Assembly (NCBI GenBank): GCA_015039315.1
Contig: WIDE01000016.1
Coordinates: 286,716-350,715, forward strand
Direction of reading: 5' to 3'
From: Clavulina sp. PMI_390
Taxonomy: Eukaryota; Basidiomycota; Agaricomycetes; Cantharellales; Hydnaceae
DNA: 64,000 bases
Shown here: piece after piece, positions 1 through 9,319 of the stretch
Layout of the letters: each line of letters starts with the position of its first letter
How positions within the stretch are numbered: the first letter of the stretch is position 1
The notes under the pieces: generated by a model
What the model saw: the letters and a program-made list of their open reading frames with translations, nothing else
Told to the model about the DNA's origin: nothing
Database searches by the model: none
Made by a program: the position numbers and the translations under genes

Positions 1-383
1 GGGCTAGTACGTACAAATCTTGGCATATTAACGCTGTTATTCGCTCGTGTGATCCTCCACCATTCAATGCTTCTTGAGCGCCCTGAGCGGATAGGTGACA
101 TCCCCTTGCATCCCAAGGACGCATTGGCGCGGGCATACAGTAAATGAATGTAGCTTCAGCTGCCAGAAACAGGTGCTAGACGAGCATTTTTACGTCTCTG
201 GGGTTCAGACATCTCGGACTCAATTAGTCTAAACAGCTGTCAACGCCTACGCTCGCTGCATACAAAGCCCGTCCACTCGTTCGCTCATTATCTACATTCC
301 CTTCCCCTAAACCCCCCTTCTTCTCTTGTGCTCCACTTTCTTCGGCTTCCCCGATCTCTCTCCCCGCCCTCTGTTCACGCAAC

Positions 384-1870
384 ATGTTGTTCTCTCGCAC
401 CTTTACTAGTGTCCTCGGACTCGCCGCTTTTTCCCTCCCTGTACTGGCCTCCCCTCTAAGTAACATTACGGACCGTGCAGAGCTCGACGAGCGAGTCACT
501 CTAGCAAGCGTCTATACCACCTGTGTCAGCGTGAGTCGTTCATTCCCGCCCGCACACACGATTCCTCGACCTCGCTCATTCAATTGTGTCGGATCCTCCG
601 ATATGGTACCGCCGGGCTTGGCCAATTGATAGTCGAATCACGTTGCCCTTACATTCGATGATGGGCCATACATCTACCTCCGCCAGGTCGTCGATACGCT
701 CGACGCTGCTGGCGTCAAGGGGACGTTCTTCTGGAATGGTGAGTGGCCCCCTCCAAGCCCCTTGGCGCATATATGCAAACCCTCTCCTCGGGTCCGCGGC
801 TTCGGATTGCCAAACAGATTTGATTGAATATCCTCCCTATTTTGTCACTAATTAGGAAACAATTGGGACTGCATCTACGATCGTGTCTCAGACATCAACT
901 ATGTGATATCAAAGGGTCACCAGATTGCCCAGCATACGTGAGTCACAATTTCTTTCGTTTGCGGGGCCCAGTTCTGAATTCTGAATTTCGACAATATCCT
1001 TCAACCTCGTGGGGTGATCAGATGGTCTCATCCCGAGCTCCCTTCGGTTAGTCTTGTTTTCTTGTGCCTAGGACGTAACTCCGGGCTAATCTGATTATGC
1101 TCCCGTCTCATCTAGTTGAGCTTGTCTCAAAGTACGTCATCCCTCGAATAATTATTTGCCGGAGCAGGTGATCTCAAACTGCTTCCGTTTAGTCCGAACC
1201 GAATTCTCCAAGATCAACAGTACGTTGTAGTTGTGTCCGCTGACACCGTTCTCCACTGACTTGGATGTCTTTCTAGCTGCTATCAAGAAGATCACGGGCA
1301 AGATGCCTGCCATGTTCCGCCCTCCTTATGGTGACTACAACAATAATGTGCGTCAGGTGGCCGCCGAGAATGGACAGATTGTCGTCACCTGGAACCAAGA
1401 TTCGGGAGATTCCGTCGGTATGCATACTTTTCATTCTACCACTTCCACAGATCCCATCTCAAACGTCGCCTCCCATAGGTGCTACCATGACTCAGCAGAA
1501 GGCAGTATACTCCAACTTTATCAAGAAGAAAAGTCAGAAGGCTATCTTTTTGAACCACGAGGTACGGGCACATTCTCCTTACCAGCGTCAAATTGTTCGA
1601 GAGGCTTATCATGTCACGATATTACGCGTATCGGGTATAGACCTACAAGAGCACAGTGGTGACGCTCTTACCATACGCGATTGCAGAACTCAAAAAGGGT
1701 GGCTACGAAATGGTCACGCTCGCTACTTGCTTGGGAAAATCGGCGTATTTGAGTCAGGGAAGCCCCGCCAAGAAAGATGTGAGTGAAATCATTCATGCTT
1801 TCATGCGATTCTTTGGATTTGCAAATGCTGACAACTCTCACTGGGATCACAGAGCACTTGGCACTGCTAG
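384..1870 (+). CDS. Secreted polysaccharide (chitin) deacetylase
   Basis: This gene encodes a carbohydrate esterase family 4 protein that removes acetyl groups from chitin or chito-oligomers, probably at the cell wall. The N-terminus is a signal peptide (MLFSRTFTSVLG... ending near ASP). Exon 1 (384-530) joins in phase 0 to an exon at 633. The join gives the CE4 motif 1 TFDDGP at about residues 56-61, with D58 the expected catalytic base and D59 a metal ligand. Motif 2 follows as HTWSH (metal-binding histidines) and motif 3 as RPPYGDYN. The last exon starts at 1853 after an intron with donor gtgagt and ends STWHC-stop. At least seven short introns split the gene. There is no carbohydrate-binding module, so the protein is the short catalytic form. 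Family assignment is firm; chitin as the substrate is inferred from the family. Confidence 0.9.
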
Positions 1871-2491
1871 TGGCCTCGCTTCCTTTCTTCTTGTCCGGCC
1901 ACCGCGTTGTCCAGGGGCACACACGATTATACCCTTACCTTCGTCAATCTTCTTTTCTCTCTTTTCTCATTTCTTTGTTCACCCCCTACTCCGTTTCGCC
2001 ATGCTGATTCATAACCTTCATCACCATTTGGACTTTGTTCATCGTTCTTCACGCATGGCATGGAGGGAGAGATCCCTACATCCACGACCGTTACGGCCAA
2101 CTTCACGACTTTCATTCGTTCGTCCTTTTTCCTTTTGGGCTCAGTGGTTTTGTTGTTCGTCTCAATATCATCATCGTATTGTAACGTTTCTAATGAATTC
2201 CGAATTGACACGATGAGACCAAACTTGCTTGACACATAAGAGACATTATGCCATTTATATTCGATTTATGGAGCTACATAATGCCGAGATCTAGTGTTGT
2301 TATAGCGACTTTGTTAATGTAGGTACGAGGGAGTCCTTTTCTATTCAATCCATCACATCTATCGAGTAAGAAAAAGCTCAGCCGAAGGCCAATAGCGAGA
2401 AAAGAATGACCAACCTCTCATCCTAAACCACTAATGGACAAGAAGAAAGTATTCATACAGCAGTCAACGCGCCAGGGGGATCACGGCTTCA
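1871..2491. other. Intergenic, convergent 3' ends
   Basis: This stretch lies between the chitin deacetylase (+) and the unknown protein on the minus strand, so it is a 3'-3' intergenic region. It is T-rich and pyrimidine-rich over 1930-2180. Open frames here lack start context and similarity to anything I recognise; I see no gene. Confidence 0.5.
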
Positions 2492-3454
2492 CTATCTTGA
2501 GGGTGGAGGGCGATCGAGTGAAGGTCCTTCCACTGGACCGGTGGCGTGGGTTTTCTTACCGCTAAGTGTTTGCCGGACGCTCCGCATGGTTCCCCAGAAT
2601 CGAGACGGGGTTTTCGATCGTTGCGGTTCTACGTCTGCAGCTGAGGCATCGCCCATCGCAGCGGTCCCACGAGAGGGCATCGTCGCCTCTGGTGACAGCG
2701 GAGGCGTAGCAGCGACAGCCCGAGCGCCCTCATCCCCAGCAACCGGCACAGAGCGAGCGAGCCGCGAAGAGGTGACGACTTCATCCCGGGAAGCGTTGGG
2801 GACAGGTGATGTGTTCGAGCCAATATTGTCGACGACAGAATCAGAGTCGGAGAGCCTGGTGCGTATAGCCATAGCCAACTTCTTCTTTTGGCGAGATACC
2901 TGTTCCTGCTGTTGATCTATGTACTCGGCAGCAAAACGTAGAATGCCATTTGGCTTGTTAAGGAAAGCCTCATTGAGGACGACATCTCCAGGTTGCTGAA
3001 GAAACAACTCCAGCATCTCGGCGCCAAACCACAAAACGATGAGGTACATATCTTCGTCATGATAGAAAGGGTGATTTTTGATGGCACTATGCCAGGTTTC
3101 CACAGTGGAGGCAAATCCGCGGTCCCTACAAGTCTCGGAAGCCATGATGTAATTCTTCCAGCCAGCAGTCTGCTGAACCTTGGAACGGAAGTTGTTATTG
3201 AGATCGTCGTCGTTTTCGTTCTCGCCATCGTCGTCTTCAGGATAGTCAGCTTCAGGGGGATCGTCATTGCTCCCAGGGTGCTGAGGAGAGTCGGGGTCGC
3301 CCAATATACCAGAAGAAGTGCCGACTTGCTTGCCCTCTCTAGGCGAAACATGTATATGCTGAGGCTCGTCGCTGCCCATTGATGGATTCGGGATGGATTC
3401 GTGGGCCGCTGCACTAGAGGACTGTTCAACGAGGGGATTCTGAGATTCCGCCAT
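2492..3454 (-). CDS. Unknown protein, paralog of the gene at 5622-6524
   Basis: I do not recognise the family. The frame is open further upstream to 3637, but I chose the ATG at 3454 (context GCCGTGATGG) because the protein then starts MAESQ, like MAEED in its paralog. This gives 320 residues with no intron. The N-terminal third is acidic and disordered-looking (runs of D, E and N such as DDDGENENDDDL). A compact middle domain with Trp, Tyr and Phe residues (about residues 100-190) follows, then a Ser/Thr/Pro/Ala-rich tail. The middle domain matches the paralog in order: HPFYHDED against YPLYRRDE, LNKPNGI against LKHPDGI, AEYID against ADYIY, and AIRTRLS against IITRVLS. There is no signal peptide or membrane segment, so it is probably cytosolic or nuclear. 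Confidence 0.6.
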   Translation of the reverse strand: MAESQNPLVEQSSSAAAHESIPNPSMGSDEPQHIHVSPREGKQVGTSSGILGDPDSPQHPGSNDDPPEADYPEDDDGENENDDDLNNNFRSKVQQTAGWKNYIMASETCRDRGFASTVETWHSAIKNHPFYHDEDMYLIVLWFGAEMLELFLQQPGDVVLNEAFLNKPNGILRFAAEYIDQQQEQVSRQKKKLAMAIRTRLSDSDSVVDNIGSNTSPVPNASRDEVVTSSRLARSVPVAGDEGARAVAATPPLSPEATMPSRGTAAMGDASAADVEPQRSKTPSRFWGTMRSVRQTLSGKKTHATGPVEGPSLDRPPPSR

Positions 3455-4366
3455 CACGGCAGGGCAATGTAACCTGGGAGGGGACGATGAAAGATTGTCC
3501 TCATGAGGCCGATCAGGGTGGAGTTTAAGAACGGAACGAGAAGGGTGACACCAAGTAACACCATCCGTCTGCCGCTGAGACTCCCTAAGACAGATAGCGA
3601 TGTAAGATGTTTGTGCCTGAGTGTCTAGAACTTTCAAGGTAAAATCACCAGAACATAGTGTTTATTACGCAATAGAACACCAATACTGAAGGGTTTAAAA
3701 GTTTAAGACGGACAGCATCTCAGCGGACTAGGAAATGTCAGAGAACGAGCGGGGAGCAGGGGCATGAATGACAGCATACCGTCTCGAGCCCAAAAATTGG
3801 ATATCGGCGACCGCCATATGGCCTTTCACTAGACAGAGACCAAAATTTGAGCGGGTGAGCGCTTAATTAGGGAAGAGAACGGAATAATGGCAGAACGACA
3901 AGGGAAAAGAGCCAGAGTTTTTGGGCAAACGGCTGGTTTTCATTCACCAGTCGATGGTAGGGTAGACAGTAAACAAGCAGGTTTCTACAATAGGGCGAAA
4001 TTTGGGGCTGATGGGCAGAAACATCAATCTAGCAGTGCGTATCAAGCTTGCAAGGGACTTGTCACACTGGCAAAGGCGAGAATCCATGTAACACGCGCAG
4101 AAACAACCACACAGTCTCGTAGGAGAGATTGGTAGTAACTTGTTCGTGCCGCACAGAATCGATCGTCGTCTTTTGGCTGTGGCAACGATGGAATCAGCTG
4201 AAATCAACAACACCAAACAGCGCGTCGATCTGACTTCTACTATATCTTGGTGCCAAGTTGACAATTGTAGATTCTGCGCCCGAATAAAGACATCTTGAAA
4301 CCCAACTGTAACGAAGGCAAGACCACGGTCGTGATCTATCTTGCACATGATCCCTCTGGTGAGATT
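3455..4366. other. Intergenic, no supported gene
   Basis: This is the upstream region of the minus-strand unknown gene. The longest frames (3887-4135 + and 3944-4348 -) overlap each other and have no recognisable content. A short stretch near 4188-4240 weakly resembles 8096-8150 (both contain AACACCAAAC in a similar setting), which may be an old shared repeat. Confidence 0.4.
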
Positions 4367-4932
4367 ACATACTGTACTGGAACGACCATAAGTTCAGTCA
4401 CGGGTCACAGGCCCCAATGAACCGAACTTAGCAGCATGGTCACTGGTCACAATGGGCAGCTGGGTGGGGCGCTTATTAAATAGTTGGAATTCGTAAAAAT
4501 TCGAAGGAAATTCCGATAAAACCTAGAAAACCTTCTGAACTTCTAGGAATAATGTAAACAACCGGAGCGTGGCGCAGTGAGTTGTCAGATGTTTTGTGAA
4601 CAGTTTGGCTCATTGTGGTTAGTTGCTGGTCCGATCATATTTGGCAAATCTTGATGCAGATCCTTGTTGTCAATTGTTGCGGGAACAAAACTGAGTGGAT
4701 GGATGGCGGAAAAGACGTTTCTTAGAGTATACAGGGGCTCCATGACGGGTTTTGTGCAGCTCCTGGCCTAGGAACTGACGAGCCTAATGCTTGTCCTTCC
4801 TCCCCACGGGCGTTTTCTGAAGATGGTTACAGGTCACAGATGGCCGTGAACTAATGAACTATCGGTCATTTGGTCGTGAACCGGGTCACAGGTCACAACC
4901 CCAGAACCTATGGTCGTTCCAGTACAGTATGT
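4367..4932. mobile_element. MITE-like element with 24-bp terminal inverted repeats
   Basis: The sequence at 4367-4390 (starting ACATACTGTACTGG) is the exact reverse complement of 4909-4932. The similarity continues imperfectly inward (GTTC after one mismatch). The body is 566 bp, has no coding capacity and is AT-rich in the middle. Short subterminal motifs recur near both ends: GTCACGGGTCACAGG at the left, and GGTCACAGGTCACA plus several GGTCAC/GTGAAC words at the right. This is the architecture of a non-autonomous DNA transposon. The target-site duplication is unclear: the outer ACAT/ATGT could be part of the repeat, or the true end may be inside it next to a TA. The superfamily cannot be assigned. 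Confidence 0.75.
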
Positions 4933-5621
4933 TGTTCACCTGCTGCGATCTCGAAGCACCGCCTTCATGACCAACTTTAAGACATGGATTATCAATCCTG
5001 GGCTAAACCTTGTGGTTATGTTGGGTTAATCGATCAATTTTGTCCCTAGCTTTGCTTTTAGTCCAGACTGAGTTGAGCCCATTTTCGGCCTCAGTCTTCA
5101 TCTTGCGGAGACCCGAAAGCATATCGCTCTTGGGACATGCTAACAGCGTACCCATTGATCATTTCCAGGATGGAGAATGCAGGGGAGCCATCCGTTCCGC
5201 TCGTTTCATGACACGTCGTTCATTCTTCCCCCATTTCTTCCTGGTCGGCATCCACATGGTCTATTGGTCTTACGGTTATTGTGTCATAATGTCTCTGATA
5301 AATCCCAATTTAACACATTGAGATCTGTGCTGCTCGACAGCAGCAAGAGGGGTGATGCGAGTTAGCTAACTAGAGGTTGTTATAGGCTCTTCTTATTATG
5401 GTGGTTTATTAAACTACACTGAAGCAAGGTATCCATCCTTATTACCAACCGCATAGAGTATACATCTGATACGGCATAATGAGTGCAGGAGCATGGGTAG
5501 AGGATTAAAGAAACGAACCTTCAGTCCGAGAGCCATGGAAGAAATTGTCAAGAAGGAAACCATACCGCTTACGGGTACGGGTCGTTCAGATTGAGGTTGG
5601 GTAATACGGCGCGAAGATCCC
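4933..5621. other. Intergenic, no supported gene
   Basis: Only short frames are present (for example 5010-5321 +) with no recognisable domain and no partner exons. It lies at the 3' side of the second unknown paralog. Confidence 0.4.
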
Positions 5622-6524
5622 TTACGCAGAGTCTACGCTGGTGTCCCCCTGCTGTCGGGTATTCGGAGGAAGGCTTAGGGGAGGTTCCAGAGTCAAGTCA
5701 CGAATGCCAACCATTGTAACTTCCTCAAGCGGGGAGCTGCCTGTCCAGAAGTTCGTACCGGATAATTCCAATGCACTGGTGGGTAGTACTCGTGGGGTGC
5801 GATTTACGAGAGTGAGACCCTCTAGATCCGCGTTGTCGGAAGCAAACCGGGGGGTAGAAGCTGGTCGAGGAACAACACCTTCGGTCCGCGAAGCTGGGGG
5901 GACGGAAGGCGCGGTAGTTGGGACTTCCGAAAGGACCCTTGTGATTATAGCTGCAGTGGACGCCTCGCATCGCCTGGAGAACTCGAGTTCTTTGTCATAG
6001 ATATAATCGGCGATCACGGCGGGTATTCCGTCCGGATGTTTCAGAAGATCAGGGTCGAGGGTGAAACCCCCGTGGCACTGGACGAATGCCATTCGCAAGC
6101 CTACGTCGAACTGGCGTAGGGGAGGGAATGTCTCGTCGCGTCGGTACAACGGATACTTTCGACAAGCTTCGTACCAGTCTCGAAGCATACGAGCGACCTG
6201 CTCGTCACCAGCTCTCTCAAATTCCGCAATACACAGCTCCCACTTCTCTGCCCATTGAGCCCTTGAAAGCTCGCACTCTTCATGGAACGAGAACGGAGAT
6301 CCAGCAAATAAAAGTTTTTGGAGAGTGTTGAAGTCACCCTGAGCACTGGCGGCTGCGGTTGCATGAGCGCTATTTGGGAGGTTTGGGTCACCAGTGGAAT
6401 TATTTCCGGGCCAGCCAAAAAATCCAGCTGGTTGGGCTGGAGGAGCCATCGAGGTGTCGGCCGAGTTACTGGGGGAGGTTCCCTCCGCTTGGACGATAGA
6501 TGGTGAAGCGTCTTCCTCAGCCAT
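5622..6524 (-). CDS. Unknown protein, paralog of the gene at 2492-3454
   Basis: This is an intronless frame of 300 residues starting MAEEDASPSIV. I do not recognise a named domain. It has a disordered N-terminus (about residues 1-75), a conserved middle domain (about 90-200: AEKWELCI, WYEACRKYPLYRRDE, LKHPDGI, ADYIYDKELEF, IITRVLSE), and a Pro/Ser/Thr-rich C-terminal tail. The middle part aligns with the neighbouring minus-strand gene over its whole length with little gapping, so the two are tandem paralogs of one lineage-specific family. There is no signal peptide or transmembrane segment. The conserved aromatic and acidic positions suggest a folded helical domain, but I can give no function. 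Confidence 0.6.
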   Translation of the reverse strand: MAEEDASPSIVQAEGTSPSNSADTSMAPPAQPAGFFGWPGNNSTGDPNLPNSAHATAAASAQGDFNTLQKLLFAGSPFSFHEECELSRAQWAEKWELCIAEFERAGDEQVARMLRDWYEACRKYPLYRRDETFPPLRQFDVGLRMAFVQCHGGFTLDPDLLKHPDGIPAVIADYIYDKELEFSRRCEASTAAIITRVLSEVPTTAPSVPPASRTEGVVPRPASTPRFASDNADLEGLTLVNRTPRVLPTSALELSGTNFWTGSSPLEEVTMVGIRDLTLEPPLSLPPNTRQQGDTSVDSA

Positions 6525-9319
6525 TCTCGTGATATTAGAGCAGGTTAATCAGAAGAAGATAGAATAGAATGAAGGGGAATGGCTCGTCCTACTAGCGTAG
6601 GCCGAGTGAGAAGGGGGGGGGGGGTTATTAGGCAAATGGTCACTCGAAGTGACACTACCCGCGCTGAGACATTGATGCAATTGTCTGAGTATGATCTAAG
6701 ACACTCCGCCTTGAGAGCCTAGATCTTCGACGGAAAGATGATTGAAACATTAAGAGTCGTTGGGATGAGACCCAATACTACGTCCATGGGCTGCTGTTTT
6801 GCCTGGGTGCTGTGCCATGGAGGGAAAAGGTGATACAAGTGTCGCACCTGGAACCACTGACTAGGATGATAGTGGAAAGGAAGGAAGCGATGAGATTGGA
6901 TTAAGCCTGGGAGGTTGGGATATTGGTGTGCGTATAAAGACCGTGGAAGTCGGCGAACCATAGTAATTCCCCCATAAGCTTGTTTTGCTCAGCAAGCACA
7001 GTCGAGTGGTCGAGTCTTGCTATCTACGATGCTGATGAAGGGAGGCAACAAGGGGGACGTAGAAGGGAAGGGAGCTAAATATTCTTGTGCGTGAAGGAAG
7101 GAGTTTGAGCGTAGCCCTGTCATCGCATTATCACAATATCAGACTGTCACGACGCAAACGAGCAGGGGCAGCTCGGCATCAGCGAAGATGAGCATCTACT
7201 GAGCCAGCTAGAAGGATTCTAGACGTAAAAATAGGTCAGGATATCCCAGCACATGTACGAGACGGAAAAAATTGTTCTTGGTTTCCTGAAGCAGGGAGGG
7301 TAATGAGTCAAGGATTGTCTGAGTCGGTTTTCATCAACGAGAAGGTAGATTATTTCTTTCACTGCTGAGCATAGGAGGGTCTGCCGTCCCGGGCAGATCG
7401 AGTGCTCCGGTGAACGAGATAACGGAGAGTATATGAAATGAGTGGCTGGTTCGGCAATCTAGAGTTGGAGAGAATGTGGTGTTGAGATTCCAAAGTGGGT
7501 TTTCATGAGTTGCGCGAGGCTTGGTCCTCACCAGCATAACAGGGCTTCACATATTGAACGGGATTTAGGGAGGGATATATAGGCTTGAGTGTCTATGGAC
7601 CCCATGGGATATGTGGGGCTCGACAAAAGGAGAATACAAGACATACCTAGCTGGGTGGAATATACCGGACGAAGTGGACAGGAGGTGCCTAGAGGAATCT
7701 GGAGAATAGAGAATCCAAGTTTGTACATACTGCATACGCTGTATGTTGATTCGCTACAACAGCTCAGCAGAACTCGCTCGCTGCATCCGTTAATGTAGTA
7801 CCAAATTAGAAATTGGCCCAAGGTTTGATTCTTCAAAGAGTGTCTTTGCATATGCATGGCCTGTATATGCCATGTGACGTGTAGGGAGTTCACAAGGCCA
7901 GCTGAAGAGAGAGGCTTGAAAAGCAGCACTGTGGGTTGACATCACGAGCGAATTTGTTGGGACTTGCTGTTTGAAGAGTTTATATCCCTATCTTAAGCTG
8001 TGGCGAGTGTTGAGAGACTCGTATATTTGTGACACGATCAGCAGGATTGAGGTGCTGCAGCTGAGGATTATGCACGATTCCTCGTGAAAATGGGTCGGCG
8101 TCAACTGAAGTCAATAACACCAAACGACCAAACAAGCCTTCGGGTTGATCTTCCCAACTCTTGATGCCGAAATCAATGAATGCTGCCCCAATCACCGGCA
8201 GAACCGCCTCCCGAGGAGGGCTGAAGAGACGGCGGCGAGAGGATGGCCGTCCTTTGTTATGCACTTAGTCCCTTTGGAGAGCTGATAACAGTTTAGTTAC
8301 CCCAGTCCTCGGGCTTCACCCCCCACGCACGCGTGTCTTCGAATACTCGGCTGTCGACCCCCGCTCACGTTTCAGGTCCCCTAGCAGAATGTCGAGCGAA
8401 GACTGCTTCTTTGATCGCTTCGGGCTTCCCACGCATACTTGTCAGACATCTCAGCGCACAACATCAACTGAACTGCTCGTCGGACTTGGGCTGCCCATAG
8501 CCCATATTTGGTCGAGGACTCCACTCCGCCAAGGTTTGGAAGTGTCTTTTCGGGGAGTTTAGGTTGATTCGTTATAGATATTAATCCTGCGGCAACGAGG
8601 GTTCCTTTTGCATAGCGCACACTTCTGTGATGCATTGTGATTTGCCGGATGAGGTTTCACTCAATCTTTTTTGGGACAAGTCCCCAGTCTATGGGAGACA
8701 CGTGCTAAGCGGAGGCTTGACAGCGACAAGTTTGTTGCTCGTACGACCACGCTGCTATCTGTTCAGGGCGGCCGGGGGTGTGCGTCGCGATCGCATGCGT
8801 GCTATCCAGCGCACGAGGAAGTATTACATTTAGGTCAGTTTCCAACAACTTGAATATTCGTGGAAAAATGCTGACATCTGTCTGAGCTCGTGGCTCAATC
8901 TAGAGCTTCTTTTCTTCTTTTGCGAGGGAATGGCTCGGCAACTTGGGATTCAATCTAGTCTAATGCACCACTTTGGGCATGCATGACACCCGAGCCCTGC
9001 TTCAAGCCTTTTCTGGGGTTACAATTTACCGCCGCATCATGGAAGTCCTTCCTTTGAGAATCTCGAAGACTCACTCGGAGTCCCGATCGAGCTAACATGA
9101 GGTCATAAATGAGGCACAGCGCTTGGGTTACGTTTTGAAGAACCTCGTGTGGGGAGGATTTGTTGAGGCTTTTCTCTCTCTTTCTTTCTCTCTTCCCAAC
9201 TTCCAACATCATCCTTCGTTCGACCCCCACATCCAACCCTCCTCCCAACCCAACTACAACACCATCTCTTGCGCGACTCCAAAAACAATCTTGTCATCAT
9301 TGACAGCAATAAAGCTGTC
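6525..9319. other. Long intergenic region, no supported gene
   Basis: About 2.8 kb upstream of both the minus-strand unknown gene and the plus-strand zinc-finger gene. It includes a run of 12 G at 6613-6624. Frames such as 7528-7929 (-), 7980-8264 (-) and 8381-8635 (-) are short and unsupported. The 8381-8635 frame contains GLWAAQVRRAVQLML, vaguely like the start of a retrotransposon gag, but too weak to call. The region may hold degraded repeats. Confidence 0.4.
9169..9250 (+). promoter_or_regulatory. CT-rich leader upstream of the zinc-finger gene
   Basis: A polypyrimidine tract (cttttctctctctttctttctctcttccc and C-rich continuation) lies 70-150 bp upstream of the ATG at 9320. CT-rich stretches just before the start are common in fungal core promoters and often mark the transcription start. 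No TATA box is evident. Confidence 0.4.

Noticed and set aside
1..383. Gene upstream of the chitin deacetylase
   Set aside because: The only frame (224-499, minus) is antisense to the signal-peptide exon; the region looks like promoter with CT-rich sequence before the ATG.
7980..8264. Minus-strand 94-codon frame with weak likeness to 3944-4348
   Set aside because: Similarity limited to a few residues and about 40 bases; no start context or exon partners.
8381..8635. Minus-strand frame resembling the start of a retrotransposon gag (LWAAQVRRAVQLML)
   Set aside because: Only a short vague likeness; no zinc knuckle, protease, integrase or LTR nearby.
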